Shown here in pieces: positions 18,084 to 27,552 of a DNA stretch of 64,000 nt (the first letter of the stretch is position 1; every line of letters starts with the position of its first letter). The stretch covers positions 186,001 to 250,000 of the forward strand of contig JAIOYF010000002.1 of assembly GCA_021741245.1 (NCBI GenBank), read 5' to 3'. The translations under genes and the position numbers were made by a program. The notes below the pieces were generated by a model. It worked only from the letters and a program-made list of their open reading frames with translations. It searched no databases and had not been told where the DNA came from. This stretch comes from Paracoccaceae bacterium. GTDB lineage: Bacteria > Pseudomonadota > Alphaproteobacteria > Rhodobacterales > Rhodobacteraceae.

Positions 18084-19109
18084 ATGCGTAATGCACTCAT
18101 CATCGCCGTCATCGCGGCGGCAGGATTCTCTTCGGCAGCTTTGGCCGAAGGTAAGAAAATCGGCGTGTCTTGGGCAAGCTTCCAAGAAGAGCGCTGGAAG
18201 ATCGACGAAGCAGCAATGGTTGCGGCTATCGAGGCTGCTGGCAACACCTATGTGAACGCTGACGCACAGTCGTCGTCCACCAAGCAGCTGGCTGACATCG
18301 AGGCGCTGATCACCCAAGGCGTTGACGCCTTGATCATCAACGCGTGGGACAAAGACGCAATCGGGCCTGCCATCGAACTGGCAGCCGCTCAGGGCATCCC
18401 AGTCGTTGGCTATGACCGTCTGATCGAAGATGCTCGCACCTTCTATCTGACCTTCGACAACGTTGGCGTTGGCCGGATCATCGCTGAAGAAGTCTCGAAA
18501 GTGGCCCCAAAGGGCAACTACGCGATCATCAAAGGCGACCCAGGTGACCCGAACGCTGGCTTCTTGCTGCAGGGCATGATGTCGGTCATTCAAGGTGCTG
18601 TGGACTCGGGCGACATCAAGATCGTCGGCGAGGCCTTCTCGGATGGCTGGAAGCCAGAGAGCGCCCAGACCAACATGGAACAGATCCTGACCGCCAACAA
18701 CAACGCGATTGACGCCGTTCTGAGCCAGAACGACGGCATGGCCGGTGGTGTGGTTGCGGCACTTGGTGCACAGGGTCTTGTGATTCCAGTCGGTGGCCAA
18801 GACGGTGACCTTGCTGCAATCAACCGTGTTGCCCGCGGCTCGCAGACCGTTTCGGTCTGGAAAGACGCGCGTCAGCTTGGCAAAGCCGCTGGTGAAATCG
18901 CTTCGGCTTTGGCCAATGGCGACGCACTGGACAGCATCGCCGGGGCTTCCAAGTTCTCGGGCGGTGAGAAGGGCGTTGAAATGAACGCTATTCTGCTGGC
19001 ACCAACCCCGCTGACCAAAGACAACCTGAACGTCGCCATTGACGCAGGTCACATCACCAAAGCGCAAGCCTGCGAAGGCGCAATGGCCGGCGTCGTCGGC
19101 TGCGAATAA
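18084..19109 (+). CDS. xylF: Xylose ABC transporter, periplasmic substrate-binding protein
   Basis: A 341-residue periplasmic binding protein of the RbsB/XylF type (Peripla_BP_4). The signal peptide is MRNALIIAVIAAAGFSSAALA, then a two-lobed sugar-binding fold (IGVSWASFQEERWKIDE, IEALITQGVDALIINAWD, GIPVVGYDRLIED). The xylose-specific feel comes from YDRLI and from the neighbours xylB and xylA. The start is fixed by GGGAGGA six bases before the ATG. It is the first gene of the operon and is followed by a strong terminator before xylH, an arrangement that lets the binding protein be made in excess. Its codon use (gcg/gct/ctg-rich, few rare codons) looks like that of a highly expressed gene. 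Confidence 0.92.
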   Translation: MRNALIIAVIAAAGFSSAALAEGKKIGVSWASFQEERWKIDEAAMVAAIEAAGNTYVNADAQSSSTKQLADIEALITQGVDALIINAWDKDAIGPAIELAAAQGIPVVGYDRLIEDARTFYLTFDNVGVGRIIAEEVSKVAPKGNYAIIKGDPGDPNAGFLLQGMMSVIQGAVDSGDIKIVGEAFSDGWKPESAQTNMEQILTANNNAIDAVLSQNDGMAGGVVAALGAQGLVIPVGGQDGDLAAINRVARGSQTVSVWKDARQLGKAAGEIASALANGDALDSIAGASKFSGGEKGVEMNAILLAPTPLTKDNLNVAIDAGHITKAQACEGAMAGVVGCE

Positions 19110-19119
19110 CCTCTGATCA

Positions 19120-19150
19120 GGGTGCCAGTGCCAAACTGGCACCCTTTTTT
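19120..19150 (+). terminator. Intrinsic terminator between xylF and xylH
   Basis: A perfect 10-bp stem (GGGTGCCAGT at 19120-19129 with ACTGGCACCC at 19135-19144) and a 5-base loop, followed by six T. It sits 11 bases after the xylF stop and should end most transcripts there, leaving partial read-through into xylHGBA. Confidence 0.93.
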
Positions 19151-19279
19151 CTTTCATAAGTCCCAACGGCCCTGCGCCGTTCAAGGGCGCGACACTGACC
19201 TTTCGTTGCAAAGGGCACCTGTGCCCGATGCTTGGGTCCTTTGTCAGTGCGTCCCCCCCTCAGACCGCCGGACGAGGAC

Positions 19280-20662
19280 ATGACCGATACATCCACAAAA
19301 ACATCCCAAGACCTGCAAGTGGGCACAGTGACCCGCTTCTTGCGTGCAACCGAAATTGACACCCGCCTTCTGGGCATGTTCGGCGCGCTGTTGCTGATCT
19401 GGCTTGGGTTCCATCTTTACCCCGGTTTGCGCGATTTCGCGCAAGCCCTTTGGGGCGCCATTTCACGTGGCGATGGAGGTGTTGGCGAGGCCTTTGGCTT
19501 GCTCAACCCCGCAACGGTCTGGTCAAAGGGTTCATTCCTGACGCCCCAGAACCTGTGGTTCCTCAGCGTGCAAAGCGCCTCCATCGGGATCATGGCCACC
19601 GGCATGGTGTTGGTGATCATTACCCGCAACATCGACCTGTCTGTCGGGGCCATTCTGGGCGTGACCGGCATGGTTATGGGCCTGTTTCAAGTTGAATTCC
19701 TGCCGCAATACCTTGGCCTTGGCCATCCGATGATCTGGGTTTTGACTGTGATCCTTGGCATTTGTGTTGGTGGCAGCATCGGTGCGTTTCAGGGCTCGCT
19801 GATCGCCTATCGCGGCATTCCATCGTTTATCGTGACGCTGGGCGGCTTGCTGATCTGGCGGGGCTTTGCATTCCTGTCGGCGAATGGCCGCACGATCTCA
19901 CCCGTCGACAGCACCTTTCAGCTGCTTGGGGGCGGACCCTATGGGGCGGTCGGCGAAACCGGCAGCTATATCGTAGGTGCCATTGCCATCTCGGCGATCC
20001 TGTTTCTGATCTGGTCAGGCCGCCAGTCGCGCAAGCGGCACGACTTTCCCCTGCGCCCGATGTGGGCCGAAGTGACGATGGCCGTCCTTGGCTGCGGGCT
20101 TGTGACCGGGGCAGTGCTGGTCGTGAACGCCTATCCTTGGCCCCGTGGTATTTTGCGCCAGCAAAACCTGGCCGAAGATGTGGTCGTCAGTCACGGCTTT
20201 GCCATCCCGGTGCTGATCATGGTCGCCGTGGCAATTGCCATGACAATCTTGATGAACCGCACGCGGTTTGGCCGCTATGTCTTTGCCATCGGGGGCAATC
20301 CAGAGGCTGCGGCCCTGTCGGGCATCAACGTGAAATGGATGACACTGAAGATCTTTGCCCTGATGGGGGCGCTGGCTGGCCTTTCAGCCGTGATCGCAAG
20401 TGCGCGCCTGAACTCGGCCACCAACGCGCTTGGTCTGCTGGACGAGCTTTACGTCATCGCCGCAGCCGTGATCGGCGGCACGTCGCTGGCCGGGGGGGTT
20501 GGAACCATCTACGGTGCCATTCTTGGGGCCTACGTCATGCAATCGCTGAAATCGGGCATGGTGCTGATCGGGTTTGATACCGCGGTTCAGCAGATCGTGG
20601 TGGGCACCGTGTTGGTGCTGGCCGTCTATCTTGACAACGTTTATCGCCGCCGCGCCAAGTGA
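19280..20662 (+). CDS. xylH: Sugar (xylose) ABC transporter permease
   Basis: A 460-residue inner-membrane permease of the BPD_transp_2 (RbsC/XylH) family with about ten hydrophobic segments, starting around residue 35 (MFGALLLIWLGFHLYPG). Family segments include MATGMVLVIITRNIDLSVGA near residue 115, IPSFIVTLGGLLIWRG near 190, and FAIGGNPEAAALSGINV near 335. This is longer than E. coli XylH (about 393) through a central loop, as is common in alphaproteobacteria. ATG 19280 gives MTDTSTK; GAGGA lies unusually close (one base between), so a weak or different start is possible, but upstream in-frame starts are TTG without a ribosome site. xylG follows 12 bases later. Confidence 0.9.
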   Translation: MTDTSTKTSQDLQVGTVTRFLRATEIDTRLLGMFGALLLIWLGFHLYPGLRDFAQALWGAISRGDGGVGEAFGLLNPATVWSKGSFLTPQNLWFLSVQSASIGIMATGMVLVIITRNIDLSVGAILGVTGMVMGLFQVEFLPQYLGLGHPMIWVLTVILGICVGGSIGAFQGSLIAYRGIPSFIVTLGGLLIWRGFAFLSANGRTISPVDSTFQLLGGGPYGAVGETGSYIVGAIAISAILFLIWSGRQSRKRHDFPLRPMWAEVTMAVLGCGLVTGAVLVVNAYPWPRGILRQQNLAEDVVVSHGFAIPVLIMVAVAIAMTILMNRTRFGRYVFAIGGNPEAAALSGINVKWMTLKIFALMGALAGLSAVIASARLNSATNALGLLDELYVIAAAVIGGTSLAGGVGTIYGAILGAYVMQSLKSGMVLIGFDTAVQQIVVGTVLVLAVYLDNVYRRRAK

Positions 20663-20674
20663 GGAGGGACTGAC

Positions 20675-21436
20675 ATGACCACCAATAAAGGCACACCTCT
20701 GGTCGAGTTGCGCGATATCTCGATCTCTTTCGGCGGGATCAAGGCCGTCGATCATGTGACCGTAGACCTTTATCCCGGTGAGGTTGTGGGCCTGTTGGGC
20801 CACAATGGCGCGGGAAAGTCGACGCTGATCAAATGCCTGTCAGGGGCCTATCAGGCCGACAGCGGGCAAATCCTGATCAACGGCACCCCGGTGGAGATAC
20901 AGAACCCCCGCGATGCCCGCTCGCAGAACATCGAGACGATCTACCAGACCCTTGCGCTGGCAGATAACCTTGATGCGGCGTCGAATCTGTTCTTGGGGCG
21001 TGAGTTGGTAAGTTCCACCGGATTTGTCGATGACAGCCGGATGGAGGCGGAAACGCGCAAGATCATGGCGCGGCTGAACCCGAACTTCCGCAAGTTCAAC
21101 GTGCCGGTCAGCGCCCTGTCGGGCGGCCAGCGCCAGTCGGTCGCCATTGCCCGCGCGGTCTATTTCAATGCCAAGATCCTGATCATGGATGAGCCGACCG
21201 CCGCCCTTGGCCCGCATGAAACCCAGATGGTTGCCGAACTGATCCAAGAGTTGAAAAAGCAGGGGCTTGGCATTTTCCTGATCGAGCATGACATTCACAA
21301 CGTGATGAAGCTGTGTGATCGCGCATCGGTGATGAAAAACGGCCAATTGGTCGGCACGGTGAATGTGAACGAAGTAACTGATGAAGACATCCTTGGCATG
21401 ATCATCCTTGGCAAAACCCCCGAAAAGGTTGCCTAA
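20675..21436 (+). CDS. xylG: Sugar (xylose) ABC transporter ATP-binding protein, single domain
   Basis: A 253-residue ATPase with Walker [10 protein letters not shown] (about residue 45), the Q-loop region [12 protein letters not shown], the ABC signature [14 protein letters not shown] (about 150), Walker [12 protein letters not shown] (about 170) and the switch His in LIEHDIHN. E. coli XylG has two fused ABC domains (about 513 residues); here there is one, which should homodimerise, as in many alphaproteobacterial xylose systems. A GAGGAGG ribosome site in the gap after xylH supports the ATG. The stop is one base before xylB, so the genes are co-transcribed. Confidence 0.92.
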   Translation: MTTNKGTPLVELRDISISFGGIKAVDHVTVDLYPGEVVGLLGHNGAGKSTLIKCLSGAYQADSGQILINGTPVEIQNPRDARSQNIETIYQTLALADNLDAASNLFLGRELVSSTGFVDDSRMEAETRKIMARLNPNFRKFNVPVSALSGGQRQSVAIARAVYFNAKILIMDEPTAALGPHETQMVAELIQELKKQGLGIFLIEHDIHNVMKLCDRASVMKNGQLVGTVNVNEVTDEDILGMIILGKTPEKVA

Positions 21437-21437
21437 G

Positions 21438-22898
21438 ATGTACATCGGGCTTGATCTTGGGACCTCTGGCCTCAAGGGTATCTTGATGGATGAGGATCAG
21501 GTGGTCATCGCAGAGGCGACCGCCCCCTTGTCCGTCACGCGCCCCCATCCTGGGTGGAGCGAACAGGCCCCCAGCGATTGGATCACGGCCGCTGAAACCG
21601 TGTTGGATCAATTGTCCTTGCATGGCTTGGGCGGGGTGCGTGGTATCGGGCTTTCGGGCCAGATGCACGGGGCGACGCTGCTGGACAAATCGGATCAGGT
21701 GCTGCGCCCTTGCATCTTGTGGAATGACACCCGCAGCCACGAAGAGGCGGCAGAGCTTGACGGTGATCCGATGTTCCGGCGGTTGACCGGCAATATCGTC
21801 TTTCCCGGCTTTACGGCCCCCAAGGTCATGTGGATCGCCAAGCATGAGCCACAGATCCGCGACGCGTTGGCCCATGTGCTGTTGCCAAAAGACTACCTGC
21901 GGCTTTGGCTGACGGGCGAACATGTGGCCGAGATGTCGGATGCCTCGGGAACAAGCTGGCTTGATACAGGCGCGCGCGACTGGTCGGATGATTTGCTGAC
22001 GGCCACCGGGCTGGACCGCAGCCACATGCCACGTCTGGTCGAAGGGTCTGCCGTTTCGGGCACGATGCGGACCGCCCTTGCCGCGCGTTGGGGCATTCCG
22101 GCGGGAACGATCGTGGCAGGCGGGGGCGGTGATAACGCGGCCTCGGGCGTGGGGGTTGGCGTGGTGCGGGCGGGCGATGCCTTTGTCAGCCTCGGCACCT
22201 CGGGCGTTCTTTTCGCCGCAAATGATGGCTATCAACCCGATGCCGACACGGCTGTTCACACCTTTTGCCATGCACTGCCAAAGACATGGCACCAGATGGG
22301 TGTGATCCTGTCGTGCACCGATGCGCTGAATTGGTATGCGGGCCTTGTCGGTCAGGATGCGGCCACCCTGACCGGTGAGTTGGGCGCGCTGCAGGCACCC
22401 GGTGCCACGCGGTTCCTGCCCTATCTGGGGGGTGAACGCACGCCTTTGAACTCCGCTTCGGTGCGCGGGGCCTTTCTTGGGTTGGAACATGCCACCGACC
22501 GGCAAGCGGCCACCCGCGCGGTGCTGGAAGGCGTGACCTTTGCCTTCCGTGATTGCCGCGACGCCCTTGCTGCAACGGGCACAAAGGTCGAGCGTCTTTT
22601 GGCAGTGGGCGGCGGCTCACGCTCTGACTACTGGCTGCGCGCGATAGCCACCGCGCTTAACTGCACGGTTCAGGTGCCTGTCGCAGGCGATTTTGGCGGG
22701 GCCTTCGGCGCCGCGCGCCTTGCCTTGATGGCCGCCAGCGGTGCCGGGGCAGAGATTGCCACGCTTCCAAAGATCGCGCGGGTCATCGAACCAGACGCAG
22801 CCCTCAAAGACGCTTTTGACGAAGGCCACGCCGGTTTTTGTGCTGCCCGCTCCGCCATTATGGCATTGAACACCGCCTCGAATAGGACCTCTTCATGA
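21438..22898 (+). CDS. xylB: Xylulokinase
   Basis: A 486-residue FGGY-family sugar kinase that phosphorylates D-xylulose to xylulose 5-phosphate for the pentose phosphate pathway. The N-terminal phosphate-1 motif is [25 protein letters not shown] is typical of XylB, and [11 protein letters not shown] and [17 protein letters not shown] give the catalytic Asp and the ATP-binding turn. The C-terminal adenosine motif is [15 protein letters not shown]. The ATG immediately after the xylG stop is used because the protein then begins MYIGLD as in the family; the frame extends 10 codons into xylG. The end overlaps xylA by ATGA. Confidence 0.95.
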   Translation: MYIGLDLGTSGLKGILMDEDQVVIAEATAPLSVTRPHPGWSEQAPSDWITAAETVLDQLSLHGLGGVRGIGLSGQMHGATLLDKSDQVLRPCILWNDTRSHEEAAELDGDPMFRRLTGNIVFPGFTAPKVMWIAKHEPQIRDALAHVLLPKDYLRLWLTGEHVAEMSDASGTSWLDTGARDWSDDLLTATGLDRSHMPRLVEGSAVSGTMRTALAARWGIPAGTIVAGGGGDNAASGVGVGVVRAGDAFVSLGTSGVLFAANDGYQPDADTAVHTFCHALPKTWHQMGVILSCTDALNWYAGLVGQDAATLTGELGALQAPGATRFLPYLGGERTPLNSASVRGAFLGLEHATDRQAATRAVLEGVTFAFRDCRDALAATGTKVERLLAVGGGSRSDYWLRAIATALNCTVQVPVAGDFGGAFGAARLALMAASGAGAEIATLPKIARVIEPDAALKDAFDEGHAGFCAARSAIMALNTASNRTSS

Positions 22899-24196
22899 CC
22901 GATTTCTTCAAAGATATCCCCGCCATCACCTATCAAGGCCCCTCTGCCACCAGCGAGTTTGCCTTCCGCCACTACAACCCGGATGAAATGCTGCTGGGCA
23001 AGCGGATGGAGGATCACTTGCGCTTTGCCGTTGCCTATTGGCACAGCTTTGCATGGCCCGGTGGCGACCCCTTTGGGGCCCAGACCTTTCAGCGCCCATG
23101 GTTTGGCGACAGTATGGATCTTGCGCGTCTAAAGGCCGACGTGGCCTTTGAGATGTTCGATATCCTTGGCCAGCCCTTCTATTGTTTTCACGATGCCGAC
23201 ATGCGCCCCGAGGGTGCCACCTTTGCCGAAAGCAAACGCAATCTGGACGAGATGGTCGATTACATCGCCGCCAAGCAAGAAGCGCATAAGGCCAAGTTGC
23301 TCTGGGGCACGTCGAACCTGTTCAGCCACCGCCGCTGGATGAGCGGGGCTGCCACCAACCCCGATCCCGATGTCTATGCCTATGCTGCGGCAACCGTGAA
23401 GGCCAACCTTGACGCCACGATGAAACTGGGCGGCCAGAACTATGTGCTGTGGGGCGGGCGTGAGGGCTACGAAACCCTGCTGAACACCGACCTGAAGGCC
23501 GAGCGCGAACACGCTGGCCGCTTCTTGCAGCAGGTGGTGGAGTATAAATACAAGATCGGCTTCAAGGGCGCGATCCTGATCGAGCCAAAGCCGCAAGAAC
23601 CCAGCAAGCACCAGTATGACTATGACGTGGCCACGGTCTATGGCTTCCTCAAGGATTTCGGCCTTGAAAAGGAAGTGCAGACCAATATCGAACAGGGCCA
23701 CGCCATCCTTGCAGGCCATTCGTTCGAGCATGAGATCGCCCTTGCCGCCAGCCTTGGCATCTTTGGGTCCATCGACATGAACCGCAACGATTACCAATCC
23801 GGCTGGGATACCGATCAGTTCCCCAACAACCACGCCGAAAAGGCCGTGGCGTTTTACGAGATCCTCAAGGCCGGGGGCTTTACCACCGGGGGCGTCAACT
23901 TTGACGCCAAGGTCCGCCGCCAAAGCCTTGACCCAGAGGATCTGATCCTTGCCCATGTCGGCGGGATGGATACCTGCGCCCGCGCCCTGAAAGCCGCCGC
24001 TGCCTTGCTGGAGTCGGGTGAGATGGAGGCCGCAAAGGCCGACCGCTATGCCGGATGGAAAACCCCCGCCGCGCAGGCGATGCTGAAAGGCAGCCTGGAA
24101 GAGGCCGCCACCCGTGTAACCGCCGAGGGGCTAGAACCGCAGCCACGCTCGGGCCGTCAGGAGCGGCTGGAGAACCTTTGGAATAAATACATCTGA
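22895..24196 (+). CDS. xylA: Xylose isomerase
   Basis: A 433-residue TIM-barrel enzyme converting D-xylose to D-xylulose; it uses two divalent metals. Signatures visible are the catalytic-His segment [15 protein letters not shown] (about residue 100), [34 protein letters not shown], the metal-binding [18 protein letters not shown], and [11 protein letters not shown]. The length matches class II XylA (about 435-440). It is the last gene of the xylose operon and is translationally coupled to xylB. Operon completeness (transport, kinase, isomerase and repressor) makes the pathway assignment firm. Confidence 0.97.
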   Translation: MTDFFKDIPAITYQGPSATSEFAFRHYNPDEMLLGKRMEDHLRFAVAYWHSFAWPGGDPFGAQTFQRPWFGDSMDLARLKADVAFEMFDILGQPFYCFHDADMRPEGATFAESKRNLDEMVDYIAAKQEAHKAKLLWGTSNLFSHRRWMSGAATNPDPDVYAYAAATVKANLDATMKLGGQNYVLWGGREGYETLLNTDLKAEREHAGRFLQQVVEYKYKIGFKGAILIEPKPQEPSKHQYDYDVATVYGFLKDFGLEKEVQTNIEQGHAILAGHSFEHEIALAASLGIFGSIDMNRNDYQSGWDTDQFPNNHAEKAVAFYEILKAGGFTTGGVNFDAKVRRQSLDPEDLILAHVGGMDTCARALKAAAALLESGEMEAAKADRYAGWKTPAAQAMLKGSLEEAATRVTAEGLEPQPRSGRQERLENLWNKYI

Positions 24197-24200
24197 TACC

Positions 24201-24232
24201 CATGGCGGGCCGGATCAAACCGGCCCGCCATG
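24201..24232. terminator. GC-rich hairpin after xylA
   Basis: A perfect 13-bp stem (CATGGCGGGCCGG at 24201-24213 with CCGGCCCGCCATG at 24220-24232) and a 6-base loop, five bases after the xylA stop. There is no T run on either side, so it is either a weak terminator or a 3' mRNA-stabilising structure for the xylose transcript. Confidence 0.6.
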
Positions 24233-24295
24233 ACTATGCCCCGTTTCTGCGCCCAATGATCAGATTGGGCACTGCTTCGATGGTGGGCGTTCCGG

Positions 24296-24511
24296 TCACG
24301 CGACGGATTGGCGCTTGATCCATTCGTAAACCACATCCCCCATGGTCTTTGGGGTGCCATCCTTGATCCAAAGCATGAAAGGCCGGTCAAACCTGAAACC
24401 GGCACCACATGCGGCCATCATGAAACGTCGGACGTTCTGTGTTGACCTATAGGTCTCATCAACAGGGGTTTCCCGACCAATAGTGTCAGAATGCCAGTCA
24501 AATTTTGCCAT
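24296..24511 (-). CDS. Small DUF6434-like protein, 71 aa
   Basis: A short basic-aromatic protein: MAKFDWHSDTI, then TYRSTQNVRRFMMAACG, FRFDRPFMLWIKDG and TMGDVVYEWIK. The FDWHS and TQNVRRF blocks are ones I associate with DUF6434, a family without known function. ATG 24511 has GGAG six bases upstream; an in-frame GTG lies four codons earlier. It has no signal or membrane segment. It stands alone between the convergent xylose operon and the YihY gene. Confidence 0.65.
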   Translation of the reverse strand: MAKFDWHSDTIGRETPVDETYRSTQNVRRFMMAACGAGFRFDRPFMLWIKDGTPKTMGDVVYEWIKRQSVA

Positions 24512-24581
24512 TTTCCACTCCACCGACCAAATTGATTCACACTTCGTAGTCTGGGAGTCACGCTGACGTCTGCCGCTGCCC

Positions 24582-25418
24582 TCAGCCCCTCCCCCGTGCC
24601 GTCAGTTCGGCATTGATGGCACCGCCCAACAAGACCGACCAGACCGAAAGATACAGCCACATCATCAGCGCAACCACCGCGCCAATGGACCCATAGATGC
24701 GGTTGTAGCTGTCAAAATTCGCAAGATACGCGGAAAACGCAAAACTGACGCCAGACCAAGTCAAGGCCGCGACAACAACGCCCACACTGACCCAAGGCGC
24801 CCCTGCTCCATCGGGCAGATTGGGGCCAAAGCGGTACATGATCGACAGGCAGGTCAGCACGAGCAGAAACATCGCGCCCCAAGGCAAAACAGTCAGCAAC
24901 CAAGCCTCTGCCGGGCCGAAGGGGACGTAGCCCAACAACAATGGCACCGCGATCACGGTCACAAGCCCTACAAACAGCGCAAGGATCAAAGCAAAGGTCA
25001 AAAGGAAATCCACCGCCCACCCCCAAAGCCAGCCTCGCGGCGTTGTCCCGTGCACAACGTCCAAGCTTTGGATCAAGGCAGACACGCCGGCCCTTGCCGA
25101 ATAAAGCGCAATTGCGATGGAAACAAAGGTGGTCCACCCAAGGGTGGCGCGCGGCGTATTCAACAAGGCTTCGACCTGTGCATGGACGAGTGCCGCCGCA
25201 TCGCGGGGTAAAAACCGTTCGGCGACCACAAGATAGTTACCCAAAACGGCGGGGTCTGACACAAGGCTCCAGATTGCGACACTGGCTGCAATGGCAGGGA
25301 ACACCGCAAACATGGCGTAAAAGGCAACCCCTGCCGCGATCAGTCCGAAATGCCCGGTCCCGACCCGATCCCAGACGGCCAAGACAAAGTGATAGATTTT
25401 GGTTGTGATATTATTCAT
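24582..25418 (-). CDS. YihY/BrkB-family inner-membrane protein
   Basis: A 278-residue integral membrane protein with six hydrophobic segments. It has the family landmarks LIAAGVAFYAMFAVFPAIAA (about residue 30), a middle SARAGVSALIQSLDVVHGT, and the C-terminal VGAVVALMMWLYLSVWSVLLGGAINAEL region. The family was once called ribonuclease BN in error; its real function is unknown, with transport suggested. ATG 25418 gives the usual short cytosolic N-terminus; a longer in-frame start at 25475 has no better ribosome site. It is divergent from the aldo-keto reductase gene. Confidence 0.9.
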   Translation of the reverse strand: MNNITTKIYHFVLAVWDRVGTGHFGLIAAGVAFYAMFAVFPAIAASVAIWSLVSDPAVLGNYLVVAERFLPRDAAALVHAQVEALLNTPRATLGWTTFVSIAIALYSARAGVSALIQSLDVVHGTTPRGWLWGWAVDFLLTFALILALFVGLVTVIAVPLLLGYVPFGPAEAWLLTVLPWGAMFLLVLTCLSIMYRFGPNLPDGAGAPWVSVGVVVAALTWSGVSFAFSAYLANFDSYNRIYGSIGAVVALMMWLYLSVWSVLLGGAINAELTARGRG

Positions 25419-25503
25419 TCCACAACTGTGCCCCGCTCTGACGCCCGGCGCAACTTGCAGCCCAAGCAAAGCCATGGAAAGGTAGTGGCAACAGGAGGAC
25501 TAA

Positions 25504-26532
25504 ATGCCATATACCCCGCATCCAGACCGCTATTCCCGCATGACCTATCGCCGTTGCGGTGGCTCTGGCCTGAAACTGCCCGCGATTTCCCTTGGCCTGT
25601 GGCATAACTTTGGCCATGACACACCGCACCAGACGAAACGCGATATCTGCCAGACCGCCTTTGACCATGGGATCACCCATTTCGACCTTGCCAACAACTA
25701 TGGTCCCCCTCCCGGCAGTGCCGAAGAGGCCTTTGGCGATATCCTGAAAACCGATTTCGCAAGCCATCGGGATGAGCTGATCATCAGCTCAAAGGCCGGC
25801 TATCTGATGTGGGGTGGCCCTTACGGGGAATGGGGCAGCCGGAAATATGTGATCGCATCGTGCGACCAAAGCCTAAAGCGTATGGGTCTCGACTATGTCG
25901 ATATCTTCTATTCGCACCGCTTTGATCCCGACACGCCACTAGAGGAAACGATGATGGCACTGGACCACATCGTCCGGTCAGGCCGTGCGCTTTATGTTGG
26001 TATCTCCAGCTATAGCAGCGCCAAAACGCGTGAGGCGGCCGCCATCCTCAAAAGCCTCGGCACGCCGTGCCTGATCCATCAGCCCAGCTATAACATCCTC
26101 AACCGCTGGGTCGAAAAGGATGGCTTGCGCGAAACGCTGGCAGAGCTTGGGATCGGCTCCATCGCCTTTACGCCCTTGGCCCAAGGTATCCTGACTGGAA
26201 AATATCTGGGCGGCATTCCCGAAGGCAGCCGCGCCTCACAAGGCAAAAGCCTCAACCCCGCCACGATCACGCCACGGGCGATTGAAAGCGTGCGGGCCCT
26301 CAATGCGATTGCACAGGCGCGGGGCCAGACCTTGGCGCAGATGGCGCTGGCTTGGGTCTTGCGGGATGGCAAGATCACAACCGCGCTGATCGGGGCCTCG
26401 CGGCCGGAACAGGTGGTGGATTGCGCAGGTGCCATTGGCAATCTTGACTTCACCGCCGCAGAACTGGCCGAGATTGACCGTGTTTCGGCGGAAGAGGATA
26501 TAAACCTGTGGGCCAGATCCTCGGCTGAATAG
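25504..26532 (+). CDS. Aldo/keto reductase, YghZ-like (L-glyceraldehyde 3-phosphate reductase)
   Basis: A 342-residue NADPH-dependent aldo-keto reductase. The N-terminus (YRRCGGSGLKLPAISLGLWH) and active-site Asp/Tyr segment (FDLANNYGPPPGSAEEAFG) are characteristic of the E. coli YghZ subgroup, which reduces L-glyceraldehyde 3-phosphate and methylglyoxal. The catalytic Lys is in ISSKAGYLMW and the His in DIFYSHRFD. The C-terminal NADP segment is LIGASRPEQVVDC. A very strong ribosome site (AGGAGG) precedes the ATG. It is a single gene just upstream of the flagellar motB block and probably unrelated to it. Confidence 0.9.
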   Translation: MPYTPHPDRYSRMTYRRCGGSGLKLPAISLGLWHNFGHDTPHQTKRDICQTAFDHGITHFDLANNYGPPPGSAEEAFGDILKTDFASHRDELIISSKAGYLMWGGPYGEWGSRKYVIASCDQSLKRMGLDYVDIFYSHRFDPDTPLEETMMALDHIVRSGRALYVGISSYSSAKTREAAAILKSLGTPCLIHQPSYNILNRWVEKDGLRETLAELGIGSIAFTPLAQGILTGKYLGGIPEGSRASQGKSLNPATITPRAIESVRALNAIAQARGQTLAQMALAWVLRDGKITTALIGASRPEQVVDCAGAIGNLDFTAAELAEIDRVSAEEDINLWARSSAE

Positions 26533-26555
26533 CCAATTGCCTCAAATCCAAAGTG

Positions 26556-26570
26556 TTAAGCACCCGTTTA
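26556..26570. promoter_or_regulatory. CtrA-like binding site upstream of motB
   Basis: TTAA-N7-TTTA (one mismatch to the CtrA consensus TTAA-N7-TTAA), 46 bases before the motB start in a short spacer. CtrA control of alpha-type flagellar genes is well known in Rhodobacterales; binding here is inferred. Confidence 0.45.
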
Positions 26571-26616
26571 CAGAGATCTTGTAAATCTGGGAACGGGTGT
26601 GAAACATGGGTGTGTG

Positions 26617-27456
26617 ATGGCCGGGCAAGTAAATGCCGCGCCAGTCATCATCAAGCGTAAGAAAAACGTTATTAGCGGTGGTCACCACGGTGGGGCGTGG
26701 AAAGTGGCCTATGCTGATTTCGTGACGGCCATGATGGCCTTCTTCATGCTGATGTGGCTGTTGAACGCGACGACGGAAAAACAACGCAAGGGGATTGCGG
26801 ATTTCTTTAATCCGACGATTCCGGTGAACCGAATTTCTGGGGGGGGTGACGGCGCTTTTGGCGGTGACTCGGTGCTTTCCGAGGATGCGCTGGCCCAAAA
26901 TGGCACCGGGGCGACATCCGCCAGCCCCACCGAGCAAAAACAAGCGCGGGGCGATGACAGCGGCAAAACCAGCAGCGAAAGCGCCGAAGAGGCCAAACTG
27001 GCCGATGTGGAAAAGGCCCTTCTTGCCCGAAGTGGGGAGAGCATGACGATGGAACGCTTGTTGCGCCATGTCGTGACCCGCGTGACGGACGAAGGCTTGG
27101 TGATCGAACTTTTCGATCTGGAAAACGCGCGTCTGTTCAAAGGGGAAACCGCGGATCCTTCGGACCCGCTGCGCGAACTGGCGCAGGTTTTGTCCAGCGT
27201 GTTGGACGCCACGACGAATGAGATCGCAGTCAATGGATATGTCCGCAGCTATCCGACCGTCTTGCTGGAGAATCCGGTCTGGCCCCTTTCAAGCGACCGG
27301 TCGCAAGCCATGCGTGACCTGCTGATTGCCCAAGGCCTGTCAGACGAGCGATTTCAGCGAGTTTCCGGCTTTGCCGACAGAAAGCCTTTGACTCCAGACC
27401 CTTCGGTGATCCGCAACAACCGTTTGGAAGTGATCTTGCTGCGCCGCGACCGCTAG
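26617..27456 (+). CDS. motB: Flagellar motor stator protein MotB (alphaproteobacterial type)
   Basis: A 279-residue inner-membrane protein. The cytosolic N-terminus (KRKKNVISGGHHGGAWKVAY) leads into the single membrane helix ADFVTAMMAFFMLMWLL, where the Asp in YADFVTAMMAFF is the proton-carrying residue. A low-complexity linker (residues 70-140) precedes a C-terminal OmpA-like peptidoglycan-binding domain (IAVNGYVRSYPT, LSSDRSQAMRDLLIAQGL, NNRLEVILLRRDR). MotA is not in the window. ATG 26617 is used; upstream in-frame GTG codons (26599, 26614) are alternatives because no strong ribosome site is visible. It heads the motB-flgE-K-L-I block. Confidence 0.88.
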   Translation: MAGQVNAAPVIIKRKKNVISGGHHGGAWKVAYADFVTAMMAFFMLMWLLNATTEKQRKGIADFFNPTIPVNRISGGGDGAFGGDSVLSEDALAQNGTGATSASPTEQKQARGDDSGKTSSESAEEAKLADVEKALLARSGESMTMERLLRHVVTRVTDEGLVIELFDLENARLFKGETADPSDPLRELAQVLSSVLDATTNEIAVNGYVRSYPTVLLENPVWPLSSDRSQAMRDLLIAQGLSDERFQRVSGFADRKPLTPDPSVIRNNRLEVILLRRDR

Positions 27457-27479
27457 GGAAATCGATCAAATTGAAAGCA

Positions 27480-27494
27480 TTAGCTGGGCGTTAA
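27480..27494. promoter_or_regulatory. CtrA-like binding site upstream of flgE
   Basis: TTAG-N7-TTAA (one mismatch to TTAA-N7-TTAA), 58 bases before the flgE start in the 96-base spacer after motB. Confidence 0.45.
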
Positions 27495-27552
27495 TCGCCT
27501 TGATGCAGGGTGAGGCCACATAGCGGCATCTACCTGTAGAAAGGCGGTATCG

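Noticed and set aside
17967-19211. 414-codon open frame on the minus strand across xylF
   Set aside because: It is antisense to a clear periplasmic binding protein, has no recognisable domain and results from the codon bias of xylF.
21402-22505. 367-codon minus-strand frame across xylB
   Set aside because: Antisense to a complete xylulokinase; no ribosome site or domain.
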